Assembly (NCBI RefSeq): GCF_027925245.1
Contig: NZ_BSDP01000001.1
Span: forward strand, 1,488,001 to 1,552,000
Length of the DNA stretch: 64,000 bases
Direction: 5' to 3'
From: Agromyces rhizosphaerae
GTDB lineage: Bacteria; Actinomycetota; Actinomycetes; Actinomycetales; Microbacteriaceae
Part shown: positions 1 through 8,254 of the stretch, piece after piece
Layout of the letters: each line of letters begins with the position of its first letter
How positions within the stretch are numbered: the stretch's first letter is position 1
The notes under the pieces: generated by a model
Database searches by the model: none
Told to the model about the DNA's origin: nothing
What the model saw: the letters and a program-made list of their open reading frames with translations, nothing else
Translations under genes and position numbers: made by a program

Positions 1-2
1 GC

Positions 3-83
3 GAGACGGTCATCCGCGTCGCGAACTGGCTGTCGCCGTTCGCGTTCATCTTCGTCGTCTACCTCGCGGGGACGAGCCGATGA
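3..83 (+). CDS. C-terminal end of a membrane protein (partial)
   Basis: The window opens inside a reading frame that ends at TGA with the residues VIRVANWLSPFAFIFVVYLAGTSR-like tail; about 15 of the last 26 residues are hydrophobic, which suggests a final membrane helix. The stop overlaps the start of the next gene as ATGA, so the two are probably translationally coupled. Too little is present to name a family. Confidence 0.55.
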   Translation, partial: ETVIRVANWLSPFAFIFVVYLAGTSR

Positions 84-907
84 TCGGGCCGGAGGCCGGG
101 AGGCGGCTGTCGCCACTCGCGAAGTGGTGGTGGTGGTCGCTCGACTACGTCTACGCGGGCTGGCGGCAGGCCGCGCTGCTCTGGGACGGACGGCGTGCGC
201 CGCGCCGGTGGCTGCGCGGCGACCCGGCACTTCCGGAGGTGGTGCTGCTGCCCGGCATCTACGAGCACTGGTCGTTCGTGCGCCCCATGGGCGACGCGCT
301 CAACCGGGCCGGGCACCGCGTGCTGGCGGTGCACGGCATGGGCGCGAACCGCGCCGACATCGCCGAGACGTCGGCCAGACTCGCCCGGGCGCTCGGGCGT
401 CGGCGCACGCCCGACGCCGGTCGCGTGATCGTCGGCCACAGCAAGGGCGGGCTGATCGGCAAGCACCTGCTGGTGCACGACCTCGCGGCGGCGGGGCGCT
501 CGGGTGCGGGGCGCTCGGGTGCGGGGCGCTCTGGTGCGGGGCGAGCGGATGCCCCGGGCGACCGCGGCCCCCTCGGCATCATCGGCGTCGTCGGCATCGC
601 CACCCCGTTCGGCGGGTCGACGCGCGCCTGGCTGCTCCAGCAGGACCCGAGCATCAGGGCGCTGCGGCCCGACGACCCGGTGATCGCCGCGCTGCGCAGC
701 GCCGCATCCGTCAACGCCCACATCGCGTCGATCCACCCGGTGTGGGATCCGCACGTGCCCAACGGCAGCGTGCTCGCCGGCGCGCACAACGTCGAGGTGC
801 CGGTCGCGGGCCACTTCCTCGTCATGCGGGCGCCGGCCACGGTCGACGCCGTGCGCGATGCGATCGGCCGCCTCGCGGCATCCGCCGCCCCGTCTCGGAG
901 TGGCTAG
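80..907 (+). CDS. alpha/beta-fold hydrolase (lipase/esterase-like)
   Basis: A 275-residue protein with the nucleophile elbow GHSKGG (Ser121) following a hydrophobic strand (VVLLPGIYEHW near residue 54, then RVIVGHS), and a late histidine in VAGHF that could complete the triad. This is the fold of cytosolic or membrane-proximal esterases and lipases; the substrate cannot be told. An N-terminal WWWW stretch is unusual. Residues about 138-153 are a low-complexity RSGAG repeat produced by a 15-bp minisatellite and lie in a loop after the elbow helix. The start ATG overlaps the stop of the upstream membrane protein. The gene converges on the next one and both share one CTAG as stop codon. Confidence 0.75.
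   Translation: MIGPEAGRRLSPLAKWWWWSLDYVYAGWRQAALLWDGRRAPRRWLRGDPALPEVVLLPGIYEHWSFVRPMGDALNRAGHRVLAVHGMGANRADIAETSARLARALGRRRTPDAGRVIVGHSKGGLIGKHLLVHDLAAAGRSGAGRSGAGRSGAGRADAPGDRGPLGIIGVVGIATPFGGSTRAWLLQQDPSIRALRPDDPVIAALRSAASVNAHIASIHPVWDPHVPNGSVLAGAHNVEVPVAGHFLVMRAPATVDAVRDAIGRLAASAAPSRSG
491..544 (+). repeat. 15-bp in-frame tandem repeat (minisatellite)
   Basis: Three 15-bp units (GCGGGGCGCTCGGGT, the third with one change) plus a partial fourth unit lie in tandem. Being a multiple of three, they add RSGAG pentapeptides to the hydrolase without breaking the frame, so copy number may vary between strains. Confidence 0.85.
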
Positions 908-1809
908 AAGACGTACTCGAGCAGGTCGAGGCCCGTCGCGCGCATGCCGTCGAGCACCGAGAGGCGCGCGGGCAGGCCGGTGTCGGCGAAGTACATCGAG
1001 ACCGAGTACGCGACGCCCGCGCGCGGGCCGCGCAGCACGCCGACCTCCGAGCGCACGCCGCGGTCGGTGCCGGTCTTGTTCATGAGCAGCAGGCCGTGGT
1101 CGGGCTCGCGGTGCGCGAGCGGGTCGAGGCCGAAGGCGGATGCCACGAGCGAGAGGTCCGAGTTCAGCGACAGCCAGCCGACGACCCGCCGCGACACCTC
1201 GGGCGTGACGATCTCGCCGCGGGCGAGCGCCGCGAACAGCCAGGTGAGCTCGCGGGTCGAGCCGATCGACAGCTGCGGCGCGTCGTCGGGGCCGCGGTGG
1301 TCGCGCACGAGGTCGAGCAGCGCGGTGCGGGTGAGGCCGAGCGACTCGGTGCGCGCGCGCACGGCCTCGAGGCCGATCTCGCGCAGCAGCACGTTCGTCG
1401 CGAGGTTGTCGCTGGTGGCACCGACCAGCGCGGCGAGGTCGGCGATGGGCAGCGACGGCGCCTGCAGGTGCTGCCAGATGCCCGAGTCGGCGACGGCGTC
1501 GAGCGGCTCGCGGTCGAGGATGCGGAAGCCGTCCATGCCCGGGCCCGCGAGCTGCGAGGCGACCTCGACCAGCAGCAGCACCTTGCCGATCGACGCCGTC
1601 GGCATGATGACGTCGTCGTCGACCGAGAACAGCACGCGCCCCGACGCGAGGTCGGTCGCCCGCGCCGACACCTGCACGCCCGCGAGCGACAGCTCCCCCA
1701 GGGCCGTGAAGCCCCGGGTGAAGTTGTCGTTCGGCTCGTCGGCGCGACGGCGACCCTGGCGGCGCTCGGCGCGCCGCGAACGGCGCTCCGACTCCTGCGA
1801 GGTCACCAC
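904..1809 (-). CDS. serine hydrolase of the class A beta-lactamase fold
   Basis: The 301-residue product carries the three active-site boxes of penicillin-recognising serine enzymes in the right order: SIGK (Ser73-Lys76), SDN (133-135) and KTG (245-247). Family members act on beta-lactams or cell-wall peptides. There is no Sec or Tat signal at the N-terminus, which instead is rich in Arg and Glu (residues 5-23), so secretion of the product is not supported and a role as a true resistance enzyme is doubtful; the class A general-base glutamate is not obvious. The start is GTG; a second GTG follows immediately. Many actinobacterial genomes carry such orphan, apparently cytosolic members. Confidence 0.8.
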   Translation of the reverse strand: MVTSQESERRSRRAERRQGRRRADEPNDNFTRGFTALGELSLAGVQVSARATDLASGRVLFSVDDDVIMPTASIGKVLLLVEVASQLAGPGMDGFRILDREPLDAVADSGIWQHLQAPSLPIADLAALVGATSDNLATNVLLREIGLEAVRARTESLGLTRTALLDLVRDHRGPDDAPQLSIGSTRELTWLFAALARGEIVTPEVSRRVVGWLSLNSDLSLVASAFGLDPLAHREPDHGLLLMNKTGTDRGVRSEVGVLRGPRAGVAYSVSMYFADTGLPARLSVLDGMRATGLDLLEYVF

Positions 1810-1898
1810 GGGTGTTCGCTGCTCTCTGTTCGGTCGGCGCTCCCCCGCCGCGTCACGCGGCGCGCACGAGATGTTCGGTCAGGTGTGCGGGGTGCGGG

Positions 1899-3908
1899 TC
1901 ACCAGATGGAGACCCGCTCCGATGGGTCGAGCCAGGCCGCGTCGTCGGGCGTGACCCCGAACGTCTCGTAGTACTCGTCGATGTTGCGCACGATCTGGTT
2001 GCAGCGGAACTCGTTCGGCGAGTGCGGGTCGATCGCGAGCAGCCGGATGACCTCCTCGTCGCGTCCCTTCTGCTGCCACGCTTGCGCCCAGGAGAGGAAG
2101 AACCGCTCCGCGCCCGTGAGGCCGTCGATCACCGGTGCCTCCTCGCCGCCGAGCGAGAGCAGGTACGCCTTCCACGCGATCGCGAGTCCGCCGAGGTCGC
2201 CGATGTTCTCGCCGATCGTGAGCGCGCCGTTCACGTGGTGCTCGTCGCCGTCGAGCTGTGCGGGCACGAGCGCCTCGTACTGGGCGATGAGCGCGCCGGT
2301 GCGCTCCTCGAACGCGGCGCGGTCGGCCTCGGTCCACCAGTCGGTGAGGCGGCCGTCGCCGTCGTAGCGCGAGCCCTGGTCGTCGAAGCCGTGGCCGATC
2401 TCGTGGCCGATGACGGCGCCGATGGCCCCGTAGTTCGCGGCAGGGTCGCGGGTCTCGTCGAAGAACGGGAACTGCAGGATGGCCGCCGGGAAGACGATCT
2501 CGTTGAAGCCCGGGTTGTAGTAGGCGTTGATCGTCTGCGGGGTCATGAACCACTCGTCGCGGTCGATCGGCGAGCCGATCTTGCCGAGCTCCCGGAGGAA
2601 CTCGAACTCGGTGCCGGCGGCCACGTTGCCCGCCAGGTCGTCGGCCGAGATCTCGAGCGTCGAGTAGTCGCGCCACTTCACCGGGTAGCCGATCTTCGGC
2701 GTGAACTTCTCGAGCTTGTCGATGGCCCGGGCGCGGGTCTCCTCGCCCATCCAGTCGAGCGCGCCGATCGACTGGCGGTACGCCTCGACGAGGTTGGCGA
2801 CGAGCTCGTCCATCGCGACCTTCGCCGCCGGCGGGAAGTGCCGCTCGACGTAGATGCGGCCGACCGCCTCGCCCATGATCCGCTCGACGAGGGAGACGCC
2901 GCGCTTCCAGCGCTCGCGCATCTGCGGGGTGCCGGTGAGGGTGCGACCGTAGAAGTCGAAGTTCGCCTCGACGAACGCCTCCGACAGGTAGGCCGCGTTC
3001 CCGCGGATGACCTGCCAGGCCAGCCAGTCGCGCCAGGCCGGGAGCCGGTCGTCGGTGAGCAGCGGCACGAGCCCCTCGGTGAACGACGGCTCGCGCAGCA
3101 CGAGCTCGTCGAACGCGCCGTCGGGCACGTCCATGCCGTCGCGCCACAGCTCCAGCGGGGCATCCGGATTCGCCGCGGCGAAGGGAGCGGCCACGTCGGC
3201 CCAGGTGCGCAGGTTGTAGGTCTTCTGGCTGTCGCGGGTCGCGACGTTGTCCCAGTGCGCTGCGGCGAGCGCCGTCTCGAGCTCGAACACGCGGGCGGCG
3301 CGGGCGGCCGGCTCGTCGAGCCCGGCGAGCGCGAACATGCGCTCGAGGTGCGCCACGTACGCGTCGCGCACTCCGGCGAACCGCTCCTCGCGGTAGTAGC
3401 TCTCGTCGGGCAGGCCGATGCCGCCCTGCTCCACGAGCACGAGGTAGCGCTCGGGATTGCCCGGGTCGTTGTCGATGTAGAGCTGGTAGAACCCGCCCGT
3501 GCCGCGGCGCTCGAGGCTGCCGATCGTCGTGAGCAGCTCGGCGACGGATGCGACCGAGGCAGCCTCCTCCAGCAGTCCGGCGATCGGCGCGGCGCCGAGC
3601 TCCTCGATGCGCGCCTCGTCCATGAAGCTCGCGTAGAGGTCGCCGACCTTGCGCTCCTCGGTGCCGGGCTCGGCGCCCTGCGCCTCCTCGATGATGGCGC
3701 GCACCGCCTGCTCGGCCTCGTCGTTCAGCACGTGGAACGAGCCGTAGCGCGCCTTGTCCTCGGGGATCTCGGTGCGAGCGATCCACTTGCCGTTGACGTG
3801 GGCGAACAGGTCGTCCTGCGGGCGCACGGCATCGTCGAGTTCGTCGAGGGTGATGCCGGAGCCGAGGGTCGCGTCGGGGGTGTCTTCTGCGAGGGGGGCC
3901 TGGGTCAT
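1899..3908 (-). CDS. M13 family zinc metallopeptidase (neprilysin/PepO-like)
   Basis: About 669 residues, the normal size for bacterial M13 peptidases. The zinc site HEIGH lies at residues 502-506 and the third ligand Glu567 in GENIGDLGG, both family hallmarks; NAYYNP before the zinc helix is the conserved substrate-binding stretch. The C-terminus VSIW resembles the CxxW-type end of the family without the cysteine. These enzymes cut short peptides, often of fewer than about 40 residues. No signal peptide is visible. I place the start at the ATG that begins MTQAPLAED because an actinobacterial -10 (TAGGCT) lies 7 nt upstream; a longer frame with an upstream ATG exists but would have to be read through that promoter. 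Confidence 0.92.
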   Translation of the reverse strand: MTQAPLAEDTPDATLGSGITLDELDDAVRPQDDLFAHVNGKWIARTEIPEDKARYGSFHVLNDEAEQAVRAIIEEAQGAEPGTEERKVGDLYASFMDEARIEELGAAPIAGLLEEAASVASVAELLTTIGSLERRGTGGFYQLYIDNDPGNPERYLVLVEQGGIGLPDESYYREERFAGVRDAYVAHLERMFALAGLDEPAARAARVFELETALAAAHWDNVATRDSQKTYNLRTWADVAAPFAAANPDAPLELWRDGMDVPDGAFDELVLREPSFTEGLVPLLTDDRLPAWRDWLAWQVIRGNAAYLSEAFVEANFDFYGRTLTGTPQMRERWKRGVSLVERIMGEAVGRIYVERHFPPAAKVAMDELVANLVEAYRQSIGALDWMGEETRARAIDKLEKFTPKIGYPVKWRDYSTLEISADDLAGNVAAGTEFEFLRELGKIGSPIDRDEWFMTPQTINAYYNPGFNEIVFPAAILQFPFFDETRDPAANYGAIGAVIGHEIGHGFDDQGSRYDGDGRLTDWWTEADRAAFEERTGALIAQYEALVPAQLDGDEHHVNGALTIGENIGDLGGLAIAWKAYLLSLGGEEAPVIDGLTGAERFFLSWAQAWQQKGRDEEVIRLLAIDPHSPNEFRCNQIVRNIDEYYETFGVTPDDAAWLDPSERVSIW

Positions 3909-3915
3909 GGGGTCC

Positions 3916-3921
3916 AGCCTA
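3916..3921 (-). promoter_or_regulatory. -10 hexamer TAGGCT of the M13 peptidase gene
   Basis: TAGGCT lies 7 nt before the ATG, too close for a ribosome-binding site, so transcription probably begins at or next to the start codon (leaderless mRNA). Confidence 0.6.
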
Positions 3922-4027
3922 AGCGCTCGCGGGCGGGATTCGGCGGGTCGTTCCACGGGATGACCGGCAGGCTCCGTAGGCTGCCCGATCGCTGCTCCCA
4001 GCCGCGGTCACGCATACTGGAATCCTC

Positions 4028-4402
4028 ATGAACACACTGCTCAACATCATCTGGCTCGTGCTCTCGGGCTTCTGGCTGTTCCTCGGCTACGCCGTCGCGG
4101 CGCTCGTGATGTTCGTGCTGATCCTCACGATCCCGTGGGGCATCGCCGCATGGCGCGTCGGCGTCTACGCGCTCTGGCCGTTCGGCAAGACGATCGTCGA
4201 CAAGCCGACCGCGGGCGTCGGCTCGTTCCTCGGCAACGTGGTGTGGGTGGTCCTCGCCGGCTGGTGGCTCGCGATCGGGCACATCCTGTCGGGCCTGGCG
4301 CTGTGCCTCACGATCATCGGCATCCCGCTCGGCATCGCGAACTTCAAGCTCGTGCCGGTCTCGCTGATGCCCCTCGGCAAGGACATCGTCGACATCCGGT
4401 GA
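4028..4402 (+). CDS. yccF: YccF domain membrane protein
   Basis: The 124-residue protein is two copies of the YccF inner-membrane domain in tandem: two halves each with a hydrophobic helix and the motif IPWGIAAWR...LWPFGK and IPLGIANFK...LMPLGK. About four membrane helices are expected. The function of YccF proteins is not established. The gene is followed by the MATE exporter with a GTGA overlap, so they form a small operon. A CATACT hexamer ends 9 nt before the ATG and is the likely promoter. Confidence 0.88.
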   Translation: MNTLLNIIWLVLSGFWLFLGYAVAALVMFVLILTIPWGIAAWRVGVYALWPFGKTIVDKPTAGVGSFLGNVVWVVLAGWWLAIGHILSGLALCLTIIGIPLGIANFKLVPVSLMPLGKDIVDIR

Positions 4403-5742
4403 GCGCACCCACGCGCACGGTCGACCGGGAGATCCTCCGGCTGGCCGTGCCCGCGCTCGGCGCCCTCATCGCCGAGCCCCTGTTCCTCCTCGCCGACACC
4501 GCCATGGTCGGCCACCTCGGCGCGACGCCGCTCGCTGGCCTCGGGCTGGCCAGCGCCGTCCTGCAGACGATCATCGGCCTGATGGTGTTCCTCGCCTACG
4601 CCACGACCCCGGCCGTCGCCCGCCGGCTCGGCGCGGGCGACCTTCGCGGCGCCGTATCGTCGGGCGTCGACGGGCTCTGGCTCGCGACCGGCCTCGGCGT
4701 CGTCATCGCGGTCGCCGGGTGGCTCGCGACCCCGCTGCTCGTGGGCGCGTTCGGGGCGTCGGAGGCGGTCGCCTCGGAGGCATCCGTGTACCTCTCGATC
4801 TCGATGGCCGGCCTGCCCGCCATGCTGCTCGTGTTCGCCGCGACCGGGCTGCTGCGCGGCCTGCAGGACACGCGCACGCCGCTGTGGGTCGCCGGCCTCG
4901 GGTTCGGCGCGAACATCGTGCTGAACTACCTCTTCATCTACGTGGCCGGCTGGGGCATCGCGGGGTCGGCGATCGGCACGGTCGTGGCGCAGTGGGGCAT
5001 GGTCGTCGTCTACCTCGTGGTGATCGCGGGGCACGCGCGGCGCGTGGGCGCGAGCTGGCTGCCGCGCCACGTGGGCGTGCTGCAGGGAGCGGCGTCGGGC
5101 GGATGGCTGTTCCTGCGCACGCTCAGTCTGCGCGCGGCGATGCTGCTGGCGACGTGGTCGGCGACGGTGCTCGGCACCGACGAGCTGGCCGCGTTCCAGG
5201 TCGCGATGACGCTGTACGCGACGCTCGCGTTCGCCCTCGACGCGCTCGCGATCGCGGCGCAGGCGCTCGTGGGCAAGGGGCTCGGCGCGGGCGACGCGTC
5301 CGGAGTGCGCGCAGTGCTGCGGCGATGCCTCGAGTGGGGCATCGGCGCGGGCGTCGTGCTCGGAGCGGTCGTGGTCGCGACCGCGTGGGTGCTGCCGGCC
5401 CTGTTCACCTCGTCGGAGGCGGTCATCGCGCTGCTGCCGTGGACGCTCGTGGTGCTCGGCGTCTCGACCCCGCTCGCGGGGCTCGTGTTCGTGCTCGACG
5501 GCGTGCTGATCGGCGCCGGCGACGCGCGCTACCTCGCCTGGACGGGCCTCGTGAACCTCGCGGCCTTCGTGCCGCTCGCCCTCGCGGTCGTCTGGTGGGC
5601 GGATGCCGCGGCCGGCCTCCCCGGCGCCACGACGCTCGCCCTGCTCATGGCAGCGTTCGCGATCGGCTACCTCGCCGCCCGCTCCGTCACCCTGTCGCTG
5701 CGCGCCCGCGGCACCCGCTGGATGGTGCTCGGCGCCCGCTGA
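4399..5742 (+). CDS. MATE family efflux transporter (DinF-like)
   Basis: A 447-residue polytopic membrane protein with about 12 hydrophobic segments. The N-terminal repeat starts EILRLAVPALGALIAEPLFLLADTAMVGHLG and the second half repeats the pattern, as in multidrug and toxic compound extrusion carriers that use a sodium or proton gradient. AGLGLASAVLQ and FAATGLLRGLQDTRTPL are typical of the DinF branch. The GTG start overlaps the stop of yccF by 4 bp (GTGA), so translation is likely coupled. A longer open frame upstream runs through yccF in another frame and is not credible. Two palindromic hairpin elements follow the stop. Confidence 0.9.
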   Translation: MSAPTRTVDREILRLAVPALGALIAEPLFLLADTAMVGHLGATPLAGLGLASAVLQTIIGLMVFLAYATTPAVARRLGAGDLRGAVSSGVDGLWLATGLGVVIAVAGWLATPLLVGAFGASEAVASEASVYLSISMAGLPAMLLVFAATGLLRGLQDTRTPLWVAGLGFGANIVLNYLFIYVAGWGIAGSAIGTVVAQWGMVVVYLVVIAGHARRVGASWLPRHVGVLQGAASGGWLFLRTLSLRAAMLLATWSATVLGTDELAAFQVAMTLYATLAFALDALAIAAQALVGKGLGAGDASGVRAVLRRCLEWGIGAGVVLGAVVVATAWVLPALFTSSEAVIALLPWTLVVLGVSTPLAGLVFVLDGVLIGAGDARYLAWTGLVNLAAFVPLALAVVWWADAAAGLPGATTLALLMAAFAIGYLAARSVTLSLRARGTRWMVLGAR

Positions 5743-5798
5743 CGCGTCCGCTCGCCCCGCCCTCCGCTCCCGCGCCACCGCCACCGCTTTCCCGCGCC

Positions 5799-5857
5799 AC
5801 CGAGTACGCAAAGTGCCGCAATCCTCGCCGCGTTTCCGCACTCTGCGTACTCCGTCG
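5799..5857. repeat. palindromic element, family 1, copy A
   Basis: A 59-bp element with ends ACCGAGTACGCAA and TGCGTACTCCGTCG. The middle of this copy is the most degenerate of three. It lies after the MATE gene stop, in tandem with copy B; a third copy is at 44249-44306. Confidence 0.8.
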
Positions 5858-5872
5858 CGGCACCTCCCGCCC

Positions 5873-5930
5873 ACCGAGTACGCAAGTGGCGGAAACTCCG
5901 CAGGGGTTTCCGCAGTTTGCGTACTCCGTC
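5873..5930. repeat. palindromic element, family 1, copy B; terminator-like hairpin
   Basis: Arms at 5876-5896 and 5906-5926 pair over 21 bp with three mismatches around a 9-nt loop. The sequence matches copies A and C along its length. Its place after the MATE gene suggests transcription termination, but there is no T-tract. Confidence 0.8.
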
Positions 5931-5955
5931 GGGCGGGTGGGGGGGGGCGGCGGAC

Positions 5956-5961
5956 TAGCGT
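5956..5961 (+). promoter_or_regulatory. -10 hexamer TAGCGT of the 2H phosphoesterase gene
   Basis: TAGCGT is followed by 6 nt and then the ATG; no Shine-Dalgarno sequence is present in the G-rich stretch before it. Confidence 0.6.
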
Positions 5962-5967
5962 GGGCGA

Positions 5968-6447
5968 ATGGGGTACTTCGTGGTGGTGCTGCCGGTCGAG
6001 CGGATGCGAGTGGGCGACGAGTTCCCGGTCGGCACGTGGCCGCTGCACCTGACCGTGATCCCGCCGTTCCGCACGCCGGCGGACGCCGACGAGGTCGCGG
6101 CGGTGCTCGCCGATGCGTCTGGTGAGGCATCCGCCCTGCCCCTGCGCCTCGGCGCCGACGCGATGTTCGGCCGGAAGCACGACGTGCCGGTGCGCCTCGT
6201 GGAGGATCCCGACGGCGTCGAGATGGCGCTGCACGTGCACCTGCTCGACGCGCTCGTGCGGGTCGCCGTGCGGCCCGATGCGCTCGATCACGTGGGCGCG
6301 GGCCATCGCCCGCACATCACGCACCAGCCCGACGCGCGCACCGAGGAGGGCGACGAGCTCGTGCTGCGCCAGCTCGCGCTCATCGATATGCGCCCGCCCG
6401 GCGGCGGCCGCCGCGTCGCCTGGGTGCGCGACCTCCCCGACGCCTGA
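5968..6447 (+). CDS. 2H phosphoesterase superfamily protein (2'-5' RNA ligase-like)
   Basis: The 159-residue protein has the two HxT motifs that define the 2H superfamily: HLT at residues 27-29 and HIT at 116-118, each followed by a hydrophobic strand. Members cleave or make 2'-5' or cyclic phosphodiester bonds in RNA ends or nucleotides; the substrate here is unknown. The N-terminus is a hydrophobic strand (GYFVVVLPV) belonging to the fold, not a signal. It is a single gene, converging on the M20 amidohydrolase across a repeat-rich spacer with a perfect hairpin. Confidence 0.8.
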   Translation: MGYFVVVLPVERMRVGDEFPVGTWPLHLTVIPPFRTPADADEVAAVLADASGEASALPLRLGADAMFGRKHDVPVRLVEDPDGVEMALHVHLLDALVRVAVRPDALDHVGAGHRPHITHQPDARTEEGDELVLRQLALIDMRPPGGGRRVAWVRDLPDA

Positions 6448-6629
6448 CCCGCACACTCCTCCGCCGCCCACCCACGGCCGGCCGCACCCGCACGTCCACC
6501 CACCAGCCCCCACGCCGGCACGTGCCGATCGCACCGGCCCGTCCGAGTCGCACGGGCACGCGCTCCAGCACGGGCCCGTGCGATTTCGACGGGCCGGCGC
6601 CGGGGGCGCTGCCTGCGCCGGCACGTGCC

Positions 6630-6686
6630 AGTCGCACGGGCACGCCGAAGTCGCACGGGCACGCCGAAGTCGCACGGGCACGCCGA
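6630..6686. repeat. three 19-bp tandem repeats
   Basis: Three identical 19-bp units (AGTCGCACGGGCACGCCGA) follow each other without gaps. The preceding 100 bp contains further degenerate pieces of the same motif in both orientations, so the whole 6448-6737 spacer appears to have grown by duplication. No gene is supported in it. Confidence 0.9.
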
Positions 6687-6700
6687 AGTCGGCGTGCCCG
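6675..6700. terminator. bidirectional hairpin between convergent genes
   Basis: CGGGCACGCCG and CGGCGTGCCCG pair perfectly over 11 bp around an AAGT loop. It uses the last tandem repeat as one arm and lies between two convergent genes. No T-tract follows. Confidence 0.65.
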
Positions 6701-6737
6701 AACTATCACGACGTGCCGGCGCGAGGCGGCCGCGGCG

Positions 6738-7961
6738 TCAGGCGCCGCCGGGCGCGCCGAGCCACTCGCGCGCGGCCGCGGTGAGCGCGGTCACGCCGGT
6801 GTCGATCGTCGGTTGCGGCAGCGGGGCGAACAGGGGCGAGTGGTTGGCCGGCAGCGTGGGCTCGATCGTGCCGAGCGGGCCGGTGAACAGCTCGGGCGCG
6901 AATCCGCCGAGGAACCAGTAGACGAGGGGGGCACCGACGGCGGATGCCAGGATGCCAACGTCCTCGCTGCCGGTGATCTGGCCGGGGTCGCCGACGTGCG
7001 CATCGCCGAGCGCCGAACGCAGCGCGGCGGCGGTGCGCTCGGTCGCGTCGGGGTCGTTGAACGTGACGGGGTAGTCCTCGCCGTAGGTGAACTCGGGCGG
7101 TCGCGGCGCGGCCGAGGCCTCAGACTCGGCCCGGATGATGCGCTCGACCGAGGCGAGCAGCTTCGCCCGCACGTCGGGGTCGAAGGCCCGCAGCGAGATC
7201 TCGAGCGTCGCCTCGGCCGGGATGATGTTGCTCTTCGTGCCGGCGTGGATCGCCCCGACCGACACCACGGCCGTCTGCTTGGGCGACACCTCGCGCGACA
7301 CGACCGTCTGCAGCCGCATGACCGCGGCCGCGGCCATCACGACCGGGTCGATCGCGGTCTCGGGGCGCGAGCCGTGCCCGCCCTGGCCGAACAGCTTCGC
7401 CGTGATCGCGTTCACCGCGGCCATCGCCGGGCCCGAGTGCACCACGACGGTGCCCGCCGGGAATCCCGAGACGTGCTGGCCGAGCACCACGTCGGGCGTC
7501 GGCACCTTGTCGTAGAGGCCGTCCTCGACCATCGCCTGCGCGCCGCCGTCGCGCTCCTCCGACGGCTGGAACACCGCGATGAGCGTGCCACGCCACTGCG
7601 ACCGCTCGTCGACGAGCCGCTCGACTGCGCCGACGAGGCAGGTCATGTGCACGTCGTGCCCGCACGCGTGCATCACCGGCACGTCGCGCCCCATCGGGTC
7701 GACGCCGCGCGCCTCGCTCGCGTACGGCAGGCCGGTCTCCTCCCCCACGGGCAGGCCGTCCATGTCGGCCCGCAGCAGCACCGTCGGCCCGTCGCCGTTG
7801 CGCAGCACCGCCGCGACGCCGGTGCCCGCGATGCCCGCGAACACCTCCAGGCCCAGGTCGGTCATGCGCTCCGCCACGATCGCCGCGGTGCGATGCTCCG
7901 CGAACGAGAGCTCCGGATGCTCGTGCAGGTCGAAGTACAACGCCTCGAGGTCGATCGCCAT
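6738..7961 (-). CDS. M20 family metallo-amidohydrolase (N-acyl amino acid hydrolase type)
   Basis: A 407-residue cytosolic enzyme of the AbgB/hippurate hydrolase/IAA-amino acid hydrolase branch. It shows the N-terminal HPELSF motif, the metal-binding stretch VMHACGHDVHMTCLVGAVERL, then the dimerisation domain (GQGGHGSRPETAIDPVVMAAA), and the late GSEDVGILA region. These enzymes remove acyl groups from amino acids or indole conjugates using two metal ions. The start MAIDLEALYFDLHEHP was chosen over a longer upstream frame because a TAGGCT -10 is 7 nt before it and the family normally starts here. It stands alone. Confidence 0.9.
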   Translation of the reverse strand: MAIDLEALYFDLHEHPELSFAEHRTAAIVAERMTDLGLEVFAGIAGTGVAAVLRNGDGPTVLLRADMDGLPVGEETGLPYASEARGVDPMGRDVPVMHACGHDVHMTCLVGAVERLVDERSQWRGTLIAVFQPSEERDGGAQAMVEDGLYDKVPTPDVVLGQHVSGFPAGTVVVHSGPAMAAVNAITAKLFGQGGHGSRPETAIDPVVMAAAAVMRLQTVVSREVSPKQTAVVSVGAIHAGTKSNIIPAEATLEISLRAFDPDVRAKLLASVERIIRAESEASAAPRPPEFTYGEDYPVTFNDPDATERTAAALRSALGDAHVGDPGQITGSEDVGILASAVGAPLVYWFLGGFAPELFTGPLGTIEPTLPANHSPLFAPLPQPTIDTGVTALTAAAREWLGAPGGA

Positions 7962-7968
7962 GCTGGTC

Positions 7969-7974
7969 AGCCTA
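7969..7974 (-). promoter_or_regulatory. -10 hexamer TAGGCT of the M20 amidohydrolase gene
   Basis: Same hexamer and 7-nt spacing as the M13 peptidase gene; it decides the start codon. Confidence 0.6.
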
Positions 7975-8053
7975 GGGGCGCGCGCCGCGCGGGAACAGGG
8001 CGCCCACCGGCGGCAGGGCGGTCGAGCGGATGCCACGGGCCGGCCCGGCCCGA

Positions 8054-8134
8054 AGCGAGAACATGCAACTCCGTGCGACACGCCGCCTCGTTGCATGTAT
8101 TCGCCGCCATGAGTCAGATCTGCATGTTTTCGCT
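8054..8134. repeat. palindromic element, family 2, copy 1
   Basis: An 81-bp element with 14-bp terminal inverted repeats (AGCGAGAACATGCA and TGCATGTTTTCGCT, one mismatch) and a third internal copy of the same arm at about 8091-8104. Read in the opposite direction it matches the element at 10798-10879 along its full length, about 80% by eye. It lies downstream of the LacI-type gene. The rest of the 7962-8254 spacer shows nothing else. Confidence 0.85.
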
Positions 8135-8254
8135 ATACGAACCCACGGCAGGGCGGTCGAGCGGATACCTCGGGGCCGCGTCTCGCCCGGGTCGGCGCGG
8201 CAGCCGCCCGGGTAGGCGCAGCGTGTCAGACGCGGCGGCGCGCCAGACAGCGCG

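Noticed and set aside
904..1809. Antibiotic-resistance beta-lactamase
   Set aside because: Active-site boxes are present but there is no export signal and the general-base glutamate is not evident; the neutral name serine hydrolase is safer.
6630..6686. Possible CRISPR array
   Set aside because: The 19-bp units are directly adjacent with no spacers, and no cas genes are near.
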